Notes under the pieces: generated by a model | Databases searched by the model: none | The model's input: the letters and a program-made list of their open reading frames with translations, nothing else | What the model was told of the DNA's origin: nothing | Assembly: GCA_964388275.1 (NCBI GenBank) | Contig: CAYLZD010000006.1 | Span: 62,001 to 126,000 of the forward strand | Direction: 5' to 3' | DNA length: 64,000 nucleotides | Source of the DNA: JARYLZ01 sp964388275 | GTDB taxonomy: Bacteria > Bacteroidota > Ignavibacteria > SZUA-365 | Made by a program: the position numbers and the translations under genes | Shown here: piece by piece, positions 27,719-36,466 of the stretch | Numbering within the stretch: position 1 is the first letter of the stretch | How the letters are laid out: each line of letters begins with the position of its first letter

Positions 27719-29950
27719 ATGAAGAAGACAATTCCGTTTATAGCAGCATCCATTATGCTGAATATCCTGACGCTCTGCGCTCAGGACAAACGAGGCGGCG
27801 TGAAGGGATTCGTTACGGATTCCACCACGGGCGAGCGGTTATCGCTGGTAAACATTACCGTCATGGGCAAGGGCATCGGCGCCGCAAGCGACCACAACGG
27901 TTTCTATTTTATCGGCTCAATACCAGAAGGGCTTGTTACGCTCAGGGCTACCATCATCGGTTATCGCACAGTCGAGCGAGAGGCGCGCATCGCTACGGGC
28001 CGCATTCAGAACCTGAACTTCGCACTGGCGCCCACGCCTGTGCAGATGGAAGGCGTGGAACAGGTCGCCGAGCGCCGTGTGCGCTACGATACCGAAATCA
28101 GCACACAGCCGATAGGCGCCAAGGAGATAGAAATCGTCCCGACCATCGTCGAGAAGGATCTCTTCCGCACGATCTCGATTCTGCCCGGCGTCGTCGCGAC
28201 GAGCGACGTCAGCAGCCAGTTCTACGTGCGCGGCGGCGGCGGGGACCAGAACCTGATCATACTCGACGGCATGACTATTTACAATCCCTTCCACGCCTTG
28301 GGTATCTTCTCTATTTTCGACGCCGACGCGGTCAAGGAAGCCGAGGTTTTAAAAGGCGGCTTTCCGGCGCAATGGGGCAACCGCCTTTCCTCCGTGATCA
28401 ATATCCGCACAAGGGAAGGGAACAAGAACAGGTTTTCCGGAAAGCTCAATACGAGTCTGGTTAGCGGGAAGCTTCTTCTCGAAGGACCCACGCCTTGGGA
28501 CGGCTCCTGGATGATCGCAGGCAGAAAGAGCTTCCTCGACGACATGCTGCAGAAATTCGTCCGCACGCAGACACCATTCGATTTTCACGACCTCATCGCC
28601 CGCATCAATCATTCGACCGGAGAAAACGGCCGCGTTTCGTTTCACACGCTGATCAGCGGCGATATCATTCGTCCGGAGTCGCGTTTCGAGCCGGAGTATC
28701 TTTGGAACAACCGGGCGTACGGGCTCAGCTGGTTCCAGGTGCTGGAGAACCGCTATCTGCTCGAAACATCCTTCTCCTTCAGCAATTTCAAGGGTGAGCT
28801 GCGGCCGCGCGAAAATTCCGAGATCACGCCGCGCATGAGCGAGATAGACGACGCGTACTTCAACGGCGCCGTGACTTATTTCCAGGAGAGCGGCGACCAG
28901 TACGGCGCGGGTTTCATGTTCCGGTTCCCTTCCTACCATTACTCTTTCACGAACGCCGCCAATTTTGTCCGGGACGTCTTCGAAAAAAACAGTGAAACCG
29001 GAATCTGGTTCAAGTACAAATTCAAGCAGTTTCGTCCTTTCGCCTTCGAACTCGGCGTGCGCTCCGATCTTTTTTCCATACTGTCCGTCAATTCATCGGA
29101 CGCATTCGAACCGCGCGCCTCGATGAGCTGGGATCTGAATCATGCCTATTCCCTCAAGCTGTCTTATTCGAGGGTGCATCAGCGGATGATAACCATAACG
29201 AACGAGGACGACGTCGTGTCGCTCTTCGAGACGTGGATTCCCATCCCGGACGATTCGCCGTCGCAGCAGGCGGACCATTTCATCCTGTCAGTCGACGGCA
29301 ATCCGGGCTTCCTGCCCGGATTGAGCTTCAATCTGCAGGGTTATCTCAAAAGCATGAAGAACCTGCTCGAATACAACCGCGACAAGGTGGATGCTCGGGA
29401 TCCGGACTTTGTGAGAGCTTCGGGACGCTCCTGGGGGCTGGAGATTTTCATAGAGCAGAAGCATCCCGTCTTCTACGGTTGGGCGGCCTATTCGCTCGGA
29501 TATACCAGCCGCACGGTAGGCGCGTTCACATATTCTCCTCGATACGACAGGAGGCACAATCTGAATCTTCTGGCCGGCGTGAAGCTCGGCGCGGGCTGGG
29601 ATGCGAGTCTGCGCTGGGAACTCGGCAGCGGACTGCCTTTCACCCGCATAATGGGTTTCTACGACCGACTTCTTTTCCGAGGGATTTTTGAAGGATCCGG
29701 CTACAGTACGGAACCGGGACAGCCGTATACAATACTCGGGGAAAAAAACCGCGGCCGGTTGCCGACCTATCACCGATTGGATTTCAACGTTTCCAAGACT
29801 TTCGAACTCGGCGCGTTCCGAATAATCGCCGAAGGCAGCGTTATCAACCTGTATGACAGACGGAACATGTTTTACTACAACCAGACGACGGGACAGAGAA
29901 TAGACATGCTTCCGTTTTTGCCCACATTGAACCTTAAAATCGAATTCTGA
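27719..29950 (+). CDS. TonB-dependent outer-membrane receptor with carboxypeptidase-regulatory-like domain
   Basis: Outer-membrane active transporter of 743 residues. A signal peptide (about 1-21) is followed by a CarboxypepD_reg-like domain (GVKGFVTDSTTGERLSLVNITV ... GFYFIGSIPEG), then a plug domain with VRGGGGDQNLIILDGMTIYNPFH and VEVLKGGFPAQWGNRLSSVINI-like sequence, and a C-terminal 22-stranded barrel ending in LNLKIEF with a terminal Phe. The substrate is unknown and no SusD-like partner is adjacent. Energy could come from the ExbB-ExbD-TonB genes at 31680-33647. Confidence 0.92.
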   Translation: MKKTIPFIAASIMLNILTLCAQDKRGGVKGFVTDSTTGERLSLVNITVMGKGIGAASDHNGFYFIGSIPEGLVTLRATIIGYRTVEREARIATGRIQNLNFALAPTPVQMEGVEQVAERRVRYDTEISTQPIGAKEIEIVPTIVEKDLFRTISILPGVVATSDVSSQFYVRGGGGDQNLIILDGMTIYNPFHALGIFSIFDADAVKEAEVLKGGFPAQWGNRLSSVINIRTREGNKNRFSGKLNTSLVSGKLLLEGPTPWDGSWMIAGRKSFLDDMLQKFVRTQTPFDFHDLIARINHSTGENGRVSFHTLISGDIIRPESRFEPEYLWNNRAYGLSWFQVLENRYLLETSFSFSNFKGELRPRENSEITPRMSEIDDAYFNGAVTYFQESGDQYGAGFMFRFPSYHYSFTNAANFVRDVFEKNSETGIWFKYKFKQFRPFAFELGVRSDLFSILSVNSSDAFEPRASMSWDLNHAYSLKLSYSRVHQRMITITNEDDVVSLFETWIPIPDDSPSQQADHFILSVDGNPGFLPGLSFNLQGYLKSMKNLLEYNRDKVDARDPDFVRASGRSWGLEIFIEQKHPVFYGWAAYSLGYTSRTVGAFTYSPRYDRRHNLNLLAGVKLGAGWDASLRWELGSGLPFTRIMGFYDRLLFRGIFEGSGYSTEPGQPYTILGEKNRGRLPTYHRLDFNVSKTFELGAFRIIAEGSVINLYDRRNMFYYNQTTGQRIDMLPFLPTLNLKIEF

Positions 29951-29971
29951 CGCCTCCGCGCGGGTCCGGCG

Positions 29972-31384
29972 ATGCCAGCTCCCAGACGCAACGATTTGCT
30001 GATACCACTGCTGATGGTGCTGGTGGATTTCTGCGCCGTCACTGCGGCGTTCGCCGCCGCCTTCTATTTGCGCTTCTCAGGTCCTTTGGCTTCCGTCTTT
30101 CCGGTCACCCTCGGCTATCCTCCGTTCACAATGTATCTGCTCGTCGGCGTCGGCATCGCGCCTCTCTGGATCATGATGTTTCATTCCCTGCGCATATACC
30201 GCCCGCGCCGGGAAATCGACTTCAGCAGCGAGTTCTTCCAGATCGCGCGCACCGTCACCTTCGGCATGCTGATCGTCTTGAGCCTGGCTTTTTTCTACAG
30301 GGAATTTTCATATTCGCGTCTTGTTTTCCTGGTAATCTGGGTGCTGGCTATTCTTTTCATAAGCGTAGGCCGCGCCGTAGTTCTTCAGTCCGAGCGCATT
30401 TTATACCGCAGGGGCAGGGAATTGCGGAATGTTCTGCTCGTGGGCGTGAACGCGGCCGCCCAGAGCGTCGCCGTGCGCCTGCAGGCAAACTCCTCCGCGG
30501 GATACCGCCTCGTCGGTTACGCATCCGACGAGGCGGAGAGAATCGACAACGTAACCGTGCCGCGGCTTTGCGACTATGCCGGCATCGGCGAGGCCGTCGC
30601 GGAATACCGCATTGAAACTGTGATCGTCTGCCTCAAATATGAAGAAAAAGACATACTGATCGCCATAACGGATGCCCTTACCGGGACCAACGTCCAGCTT
30701 CTGCTGCAATCCGAGATGATCGGCATAGCGCCGGCGCGCTTGCGGGTGCATGAGCTGTTCGGGCTGCCGTTTCTCGGCGTGAAAGATATCCCGATGTCCT
30801 CTTGGGGCCGTTTCACCAAACGCGGCTTCGACCTCGCATTCAGTTTCCTGGCGCTTTCGATGTTTGCGCCCGCGGGACTGTTGATCGCCGCCGTCATCCT
30901 TCTCGAATCCGGCCGGCCAGTGCTGTACCGTCAGAGACGCGTGGGTTTGGACGGAAAGGAATTCGATCTATTGAAATTCCGCACCATGCGGAATGACGCG
31001 GAAGCGTCTACGGGACCCACGTGGACGCGGAAAAACGATCCGCGCGTTACACGCATAGGACGTCGCCTGCGCCGGTTCAGCATCGACGAGATACCGCAAT
31101 TGCTGAACGTGCTCAGGGGCGAAATGAGCATTGTGGGCCCGAGACCCGAAAGGCCGGAATTCGTCAACCAGTTTGTAAACTACGTGCCCAAGTACCTCGA
31201 GCGCCACCGCGTGAAGACGGGCATGACCGGCTGGGCCCAGGTCAACGGACTCAGAGGCGAGGTCCCTATCGTGGAGCGCACCAAATACGATCTTTACTAC
31301 ATAGAGAACTGGTCATTCAATCTTGATCTGCGAATCATTCTTAAAACCTTTCGCGCCGTGCTGTTCGGCAAGGACGCTTACTGA
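29972..31384 (+). CDS. Polyprenyl glycosylphosphotransferase (exopolysaccharide-initiating sugar transferase)
   Basis: Inner-membrane enzyme of 470 residues that moves a sugar-1-phosphate from a nucleotide sugar onto undecaprenyl phosphate. Four N-terminal membrane helices lie within residues 10-135, a Rossmann-like domain follows (VLLVGVNAAAQSVAVRL), then another helix and the sugar transferase domain: KRGFDLAFSFLAL, YRQRRVGLDGKEFDLLKFRTM, RRFSIDEIPQLLNVLRGEMS and VGPRPERPEF. This is the WcaJ/PssY-like architecture. It starts 21 bp after the receptor gene. No other polysaccharide genes are adjacent. Confidence 0.93.
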   Translation: MPAPRRNDLLIPLLMVLVDFCAVTAAFAAAFYLRFSGPLASVFPVTLGYPPFTMYLLVGVGIAPLWIMMFHSLRIYRPRREIDFSSEFFQIARTVTFGMLIVLSLAFFYREFSYSRLVFLVIWVLAILFISVGRAVVLQSERILYRRGRELRNVLLVGVNAAAQSVAVRLQANSSAGYRLVGYASDEAERIDNVTVPRLCDYAGIGEAVAEYRIETVIVCLKYEEKDILIAITDALTGTNVQLLLQSEMIGIAPARLRVHELFGLPFLGVKDIPMSSWGRFTKRGFDLAFSFLALSMFAPAGLLIAAVILLESGRPVLYRQRRVGLDGKEFDLLKFRTMRNDAEASTGPTWTRKNDPRVTRIGRRLRRFSIDEIPQLLNVLRGEMSIVGPRPERPEFVNQFVNYVPKYLERHRVKTGMTGWAQVNGLRGEVPIVERTKYDLYYIENWSFNLDLRIILKTFRAVLFGKDAY

Positions 31385-31387
31385 TCC

Positions 31388-31693
31388 ATGATAGCCGTTT
31401 TCATCTTTTACCTGCACATTGTTGCCGCGGTCTATGCGTTCGCCCGCGGATATTGCCTGCATAAACTGAGCGACGCCTTCATGTCCGTGGCTTTCATCGC
31501 GATAATATTCTCCGTCGGCTGGACCATCGCCGGCTTTCTGGTCCATTTTCTGGTGCCTGTCGCGGGTTTGGGTCCATGGCTGGACCGCGACACCATATCG
31601 CTGGTGATCGTGACCCTGCTCGAGGCGACGCTTTACGGGACGTATTTCCGATCTTCTCGCAGGAAGAGACAAGCCGCGGCTAACGCAGCTTGA
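31388..31693 (+). CDS. Small three-helix membrane protein
   Basis: A 101-residue protein with three hydrophobic segments (about residues 2-18, 30-55 and 68-86) and a basic C-terminus (RSSRRKRQ). It starts 3 bp after the sugar transferase gene, so translation is probably coupled. Its 3' end overlaps the 3' end of the convergent tonB-like gene by 14 bp. I do not recognise the family. Confidence 0.7.
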   Translation: MIAVFIFYLHIVAAVYAFARGYCLHKLSDAFMSVAFIAIIFSVGWTIAGFLVHFLVPVAGLGPWLDRDTISLVIVTLLEATLYGTYFRSSRRKRQAAANAA

Positions 31694-32567
31694 AAGAGAA
31701 CACAGCGGTCGCGGTTTGCTCAGCGGCGGCGCCGGCATCCCTGAGCGGATTGAATTTCCAGGTCCGCAGAGCCGAGAGCACCGCCTGCTCGAATCCGGGG
31801 GTCGCTTTGCGTACGATCAGAATGTTCGACACGGTCCCTTCGGGCGAGACGGTGAAGCGCGCCGTAACCGTCGCTTCGCGCTGCTCGCTTTGCGGATAGG
31901 ACGGTAAACGCCCGGTGATGCGCGCGCGTCCCGCGCCTCCGCTCCACGAGATTTTTACGGAGGCCCCCGGAGTGGAACTCAATTCGCCGGAGTTCGGAAC
32001 GGAAGAGGACGGAGCACTTTCGGTGGCGCTTCTTTCCCGTCGATCGCCTGCGCCAGGAACGGTACTTTCCCTCGACACGGACGTGGAGGGCGTCGCCGAG
32101 GGCAAGTCGCTGTTCGACAGCCCGGCTTTAGCGGCTTCATGCCCGGGTAGCTCTATCGGATCGGAACTCCGCGGCCTGTCCGGCAGTGCCGCTGACCCCG
32201 TGGGTCCCATCGCAGCGCGCCTGTCGCCGGAAGCGTTAGTCCGCGCCGGTGACGTTGAGCGCCGCGCCCCGGTTGCGGAGGATGCGGGAGCGGAATTATT
32301 CCGCCTTGCGGCCGCACGTCGGGTCCCGCTTCGCTGCGCGCTCCGCTCCAGCCGAGGTTGCGGCGGGACGGGCTTCACGACCCGCTCAGCCGGACGGATT
32401 TCAGGCGGAGTCTCCGCGTCCCGCGCAGCTTCGATCAGAAGAATCTCGATCTCGGGCGGACTGGGAACCTTTGAATCCCAGTAAATGAACAGGGCGATGA
32501 TCAGCAGCAGCGCGTGTGCGGCTACCGATGCTCCCCAGCTCCTGGCTTCATCATTGCCGAGTGTCAT
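31680..32567 (-). CDS. TonB-like energy-transducing protein
   Basis: Links inner-membrane proton flow to the outer membrane. Residues 13-30 are the N-terminal membrane anchor, followed by a Pro/Ser/Arg-rich periplasmic linker (about residues 35-205) and a C-terminal TonB domain: LPSYPQSEQREATVTARFTVSPEG ... AVLSALRTWKFNPL. ATG 32567 is chosen because AAGGA lies 8 nt upstream; it overlaps the end of exbD by 17 bp. It is the last gene of the TPR-OMP-HU-ExbB-ExbD-TonB cluster. Confidence 0.88.
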   Translation of the reverse strand: MTLGNDEARSWGASVAAHALLLIIALFIYWDSKVPSPPEIEILLIEAARDAETPPEIRPAERVVKPVPPQPRLERSAQRSGTRRAAARRNNSAPASSATGARRSTSPARTNASGDRRAAMGPTGSAALPDRPRSSDPIELPGHEAAKAGLSNSDLPSATPSTSVSRESTVPGAGDRRERSATESAPSSSVPNSGELSSTPGASVKISWSGGAGRARITGRLPSYPQSEQREATVTARFTVSPEGTVSNILIVRKATPGFEQAVLSALRTWKFNPLRDAGAAAEQTATAVFSFKLR

Positions 32568-32979
32568 CGGCTTCATCCTTCGACGCCGTGGAAATGAAGA
32601 AACGCGATGCACCGAGCCCGCGTGAAACGTCGAGCACCCGGACAGCTCTTTCAAGCGGCACTTCCTTGTCGCTGGAGAGCACGATCACCTGTTCCGCCGG
32701 CGCCGTCAGCGCTTTGCCGAGATCCTCGTTCAGTGTTTCGACCGCGCTGGGGACGTCGTCGATGAGTATGCGGCCGTCCCGGAGCAGTGTAACGGTGATG
32801 TGATTGCGCTCGACGTTCCTGACATTTTCCGCTTCGGGCAGTTTTACCGTGATGCCGCGCGTCGCTATGAATGAGGATGTGAGCAGGAAGAAAACCAACA
32901 GGAGCAATACGATGTCCGTCAGCGAGGAGTAGCTGAACAGCGGGATGACGCGATGTGTCTGAACGAGTCGGATTTTCAT
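32551..32979 (-). CDS. exbD: ExbD/TolR-family biopolymer transport protein
   Basis: A 142-residue inner-membrane subunit of the proton-driven motor. One membrane helix (residues 20-38) begins with the essential Asp22 (SLTDIVLLLLVFF), which carries protons; the remainder is the periplasmic domain (ITVKLPEAENV ... VIVLSSDKEVPLERAVRVLD). ATG 32979 is preceded by GGAG at 7 nt; the longer frame from 33000 starts with TTG and lacks such a site. It sits between exbB and the tonB-like gene. Confidence 0.93.
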   Translation of the reverse strand: MKIRLVQTHRVIPLFSYSSLTDIVLLLLVFFLLTSSFIATRGITVKLPEAENVRNVERNHITVTLLRDGRILIDDVPSAVETLNEDLGKALTAPAEQVIVLSSDKEVPLERAVRVLDVSRGLGASRFFISTASKDEADDTRQ

Positions 32980-32996
32980 GACATTCTCCGGCCGGT

Positions 32997-33647
32997 TCAA
33001 CTATGCGCCTTCGGGCTTTCGCCGGCGTCACGCACCTGTTCCGTATGAGCGATGTCGAGAAAATCGTTGCAGCTGTTTTCGGTTTCGAACACGAAATGGC
33101 TGATTCTGTTGACGAAGTAATTGTAGATGAAGTAGACCGGTATGCCGACAATGAGCCCGTAGGCCGTCGTCAACAGGGCTTCCCAGATGCCGCCCGCCAG
33201 CAGTGTCGGATTGACCGTGCCCTGGTTGACTTCAATGGCCCGGAAAGCCGAAATCATGCCGGTGACCGTGCCGAGGAAGCCGAGCAGGGGAGCGATGCCG
33301 GCGATCGAGGCCAGGAGGCCGAGGCCGCGTTCCAGCTTGTACACCTCATTGCGAGCTGCGGCGTCGATTGCCTCGCGCACGTCCTGATGCGGACGTTTGA
33401 GCTTCAGGAGACCGCTGCGGAGAATCGATGAAAGCGGCGAATTGGCCTCCGAACAGACGGAAATGGCTGCGGGTATGTCGCCGCCCTGCAGAATGCTGCG
33501 GATTTGGAGTATGAATTTGCTCCCGTCCACCCGCGCGCGCGACAGAATTATGAATTTCTGGATGATGATGTACAGGGCGAGAACCGAACATGCCAGTATT
33601 GCCCACATGATGGTTCCGCCGCGCAGGAAAAGATCGAATAGCGTCAT
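32997..33647 (-). CDS. exbB: ExbB/TolQ/MotA-family proton channel protein
   Basis: Inner-membrane subunit of 216 residues. Three membrane segments are visible (about 14-32, 112-135 and 158-182). The conserved channel sequence reads LGLLASIAGIAPLLGFLGTVTGMISAFRAIE followed by GGIWEALLTTAYGLIVGIPVYFIYNYF. With ExbD it forms the rotary proton motor driving TonB-like proteins. The ATG follows GGAGTAAGG. It lies 17 bp before exbD and 52 bp after the HU-like gene. Confidence 0.94.
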   Translation of the reverse strand: MTLFDLFLRGGTIMWAILACSVLALYIIIQKFIILSRARVDGSKFILQIRSILQGGDIPAAISVCSEANSPLSSILRSGLLKLKRPHQDVREAIDAAARNEVYKLERGLGLLASIAGIAPLLGFLGTVTGMISAFRAIEVNQGTVNPTLLAGGIWEALLTTAYGLIVGIPVYFIYNYFVNRISHFVFETENSCNDFLDIAHTEQVRDAGESPKAHS

Positions 33648-33699
33648 GCCTTACTCCGCTGTGATGCCATGGTTCGAATGGAAGATGAATCTTATAAAT

Positions 33700-34737
33700 T
33701 CAGTTGTGAGCCCGTTGACCGATTAATCCGTCATACAAGGCGAGCTCGAGCGATGGTGAAGCGTGCCTGAACCGCTCGGGAAGCCAGCCGTCGAACAGAT
33801 CGCTGGACCAGCCGATGTACAGCAGCAGGCCGAGAAGGAAAACCGTAACGAAAAGCACAGCCGCAGCCAGCAGTTTTCTAGAAACGGCATGCGGTGGATT
33901 GTAGAGCTGCTCGCGGTTACGCTCGAATGTCTCGGATTCCGACGACGGTCCGGCTTCGCCCGGTTCTTTTACGGCTTCCGGCAGCGCTTGCGTTTGGGTC
34001 CGGACCGGCTGCGCTTCTGTCGGGGCCGGTCTTTCGATCGCGGAAGCCGACGCGCGGCGTCGCCTGAGCCGAGGCGTTTCCGCACCGACCATATGCCTGC
34101 GCACTATCCGGCCGAGCGTCTCTTTGTCGATAGCAGGTTCAAGATGCTCGGTCTCCGGTTCCAGACTGGTTGGAGCTGGGCCGAAAGTTATGCCGAGCTC
34201 GCGGCGCACCTCCTCCGCTATCGCTCCGAGATCCACCGGCCGCAGCACGGGAACGCCGGCGGACGGGTCGCGCAGTCCGTCGCCCGCCGGCGGCGCGGGA
34301 TGTTTCTCTCCAAGCGCCTCCGCTCCGGCGTCTGAGCTGTCGCGGCCGTCTTCCACGGCGACCGACCATACTCCGAGAGCTTCGAAATCGAGTCCGGCTC
34401 CGCGCCCAAGCTCGCTTTTAATCGAACTCAAAAAGGCATGGGCAATTATTTCCGTGGCGTCCGGACTGAGACCGGACCGGGTGGACACGGCGGCGAGCAC
34501 GGATTTCCAGCCGGCCTGATCCCTTGCACCCTGAGCGTATCCCGCCGTGGGCGCAGTGAACAATACCTTCTCCCTGTTGCTCAGAAGCAGACCAATGCCT
34601 CCGATAGGCACGGTATGACCGGAATTCAATGCTTCGCAGACCGCTTCGGCCAGCGCGCTGTACCAGAGAGCCACAGTCTCGGGATGAATGTCCAGGGATG
34701 CCGCGGTCGACTGAATTATTCTGTATGCGTCGCTCAT
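33700..34737 (-). CDS. Membrane-anchored protein with tandem HU/IHF-like domains
   Basis: A 345-residue protein. Residues 5-60 and 77-128 each look like an HU/IHF-fold unit: the second reads LAAVSTRSGLSPDATEIIAHAFLSSIKSEL, then GLDFEALGVWSV in place of the HU GFGTF turn. The DNA-binding arm is absent. A long charged, Pro-rich middle follows, and one membrane helix lies near residues 290-312 (LLAAAVLFVTVFLLGLLLYIGW) with a short exterior tail. This resembles HU-like/SPOR proteins of Bacteroidota, but I see no SPOR domain. ATG 34737 lies 4 bp from the stop of the preceding barrel gene; an extended frame from 34758 begins with TTG. Confidence 0.68.
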   Translation of the reverse strand: MSDAYRIIQSTAASLDIHPETVALWYSALAEAVCEALNSGHTVPIGGIGLLLSNREKVLFTAPTAGYAQGARDQAGWKSVLAAVSTRSGLSPDATEIIAHAFLSSIKSELGRGAGLDFEALGVWSVAVEDGRDSSDAGAEALGEKHPAPPAGDGLRDPSAGVPVLRPVDLGAIAEEVRRELGITFGPAPTSLEPETEHLEPAIDKETLGRIVRRHMVGAETPRLRRRRASASAIERPAPTEAQPVRTQTQALPEAVKEPGEAGPSSESETFERNREQLYNPPHAVSRKLLAAAVLFVTVFLLGLLLYIGWSSDLFDGWLPERFRHASPSLELALYDGLIGQRAHN

Positions 34738-34741
34738 TTCA

Positions 34742-36466
34742 TCACAATCTGAAAGCAATTCCGCCGAAGACGGCGAACGGTCTTTCTACATAACCCGGAT
34801 AAATGGAATAGCGGGCGTCCAGAAGGTTCCGTACTTCGCAATAGATTCCGAAGTTCCGGGTGAATCTGTACTCGGCGGAAGCATGGAAAAGCAGCAGAGC
34901 GGGAAGGGTTGTTTCGTCCGCCGCCCTCGAACCCAGGAATACGGCTTCCGCCGAGACTTCAAGGGGGAATCCGAACGTGTGCGCGAAGCGCAGCGATCCC
35001 TCGGCATCCGGAAGGAAGGGCACGCGGGCGTCGAGGACGTCGTTGCGGCTCGATCTTGCCGCAAGGACGGCGTGCACACGTCCAGCCGGATAAGGCGCCC
35101 AGATCGATTCGCAGCGCAGGCTGGTGATTTCCGTGTATCCTTCGTAGAAAACATCCCATTGTCTCGAAGCGGGCGCCGGCTGACGCCGCAGGATGCCGTA
35201 ATCGAGATACCCGGCGTGATCGAGCGTCACCGAAGCATGAATGGAAGAACGGTTGTCGCAGACAAGTCCGATTATGACGCCCGCCTGTGCGTCACGATGC
35301 CTGAGAGAAGGCCCGGCGGCGAGGTAGGGATTGGCGTCCAGCAGGTCCCCGACAGTCACCCTTTCGACTCGCGAATGCCAGGCTCCGAAGACGGAGATCT
35401 CGTCGTCGATTCTGTATTGAAGCTTCAACTTCGGATAGAGTCTTCCTGAAATCGGTGCGGCGCTGCCCCTGTAGAGGTAGAATGAAACCTCGCCTTCGAG
35501 CGTGAAGTCGTCGGAGAACGAATGCCTGCTGATCGCGCTCAACGAGACGAACACAGGCGAACGCGGATGCGCGCTTGTGGCGGTATTCGCGCCGAAAGCC
35601 GCGAACAGCCCGCCCTCGACCGGCAGTCCGGCCGCTTCGCCGCTGCAGCCGGCCGACAGACCGAAGGTATTCTCGGCGAAAGCCACCTGCGCGAGCGTCA
35701 GACTGTCCCGGAAAGAGACGTACTCCCGGAGCGTGGCATGATCGGCGAAAAGTCGCAGGCGGGAATCCAGGGCTCGGTTCTTGCGCGAGATGAGGTCGCC
35801 GGAGTATGATATCCTGATGTCCTTGCGCCGGAAGTCCGGAAGCGGTTCGTCGTAGGCCGGCGGATCACCGTAGCAGAAATACGAGGAGTAGTCGAACTTG
35901 AAAGCGCCCTGTATGCGCGAGCGCGCGATGAGCCGGTGCGCGTCCGGAGAGAAATACGAGCCGCCCGACAGGTCGAAAACTCCGCGTTCGAAGCCGGCGA
36001 GTTCGACGTGCCCGTTGCTGCGCCGCAGCTCCAACCCTGCCGTGAGATCGCCTCTCGGAAATGTGCGGCCGAAGCGCGCCTCGAACGACGGCGTCGTGAA
36101 ACTGCCCATCGCCGCACGGGCGAGCAGATCGTATTCACTGCCCCGCGGGACCGGCATCGCGAGAGGCGAAGACGCGGTCAGCGCTTCCGGACGCCGGTTT
36201 TCTCTGGCCCTTCGGCCTGATAGGAGAGCGAATTCAGCCGGGTCGAAGCCTGCCAGCGTTTCCTTCAGGTTATCGTCGAAACGCACGACGTCGGCGCCCG
36301 TGATTACGAATTCCGGAAAGCTTAAAGACGGCAGGCGACCCTTGCGCGCGCTGCTGTCCGATTGAACGTCCCGGGGCGGAGGAAGCGGTTTGTGTTGCGC
36401 GTGAAGCGTGTGAAACCCCAGCGCAAACAGTGCTGCGACCAGAATCAGCGGGGCGGATAGCTTCAT
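34742..36466 (-). CDS. Outer-membrane beta-barrel protein, TonB-receptor-like, no visible plug
   Basis: A 574-residue exported protein with a signal peptide (about 1-23) and long runs of alternating strands. Its C-terminal half resembles TonB-dependent receptor barrels (FHASAEYRFTRNFGIYCEVRNLLDARYSIYPGY, ending FGGIAFRL). The N-terminal part (SLSFPEFVITGADVVRFDDNLKETL) is not a recognisable plug. Its ATG overlaps the stop of the upstream TPR gene by 4 bp (ATGA), and the HU-like gene starts 4 bp after its stop. It may be a porin-like partner of the ExbB-ExbD-TonB motor encoded downstream. Confidence 0.8.
   Translation of the reverse strand: MKLSAPLILVAALFALGFHTLHAQHKPLPPPRDVQSDSSARKGRLPSLSFPEFVITGADVVRFDDNLKETLAGFDPAEFALLSGRRARENRRPEALTASSPLAMPVPRGSEYDLLARAAMGSFTTPSFEARFGRTFPRGDLTAGLELRRSNGHVELAGFERGVFDLSGGSYFSPDAHRLIARSRIQGAFKFDYSSYFCYGDPPAYDEPLPDFRRKDIRISYSGDLISRKNRALDSRLRLFADHATLREYVSFRDSLTLAQVAFAENTFGLSAGCSGEAAGLPVEGGLFAAFGANTATSAHPRSPVFVSLSAISRHSFSDDFTLEGEVSFYLYRGSAAPISGRLYPKLKLQYRIDDEISVFGAWHSRVERVTVGDLLDANPYLAAGPSLRHRDAQAGVIIGLVCDNRSSIHASVTLDHAGYLDYGILRRQPAPASRQWDVFYEGYTEITSLRCESIWAPYPAGRVHAVLAARSSRNDVLDARVPFLPDAEGSLRFAHTFGFPLEVSAEAVFLGSRAADETTLPALLLFHASAEYRFTRNFGIYCEVRNLLDARYSIYPGYVERPFAVFGGIAFRL

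Noticed and set aside
27402..27722. Possible 106-residue gene before the TonB-dependent receptor
   Set aside because: Arg-rich composition, no ribosome site of note, contains the long hairpin in its frame and ends inside the start of the receptor gene.
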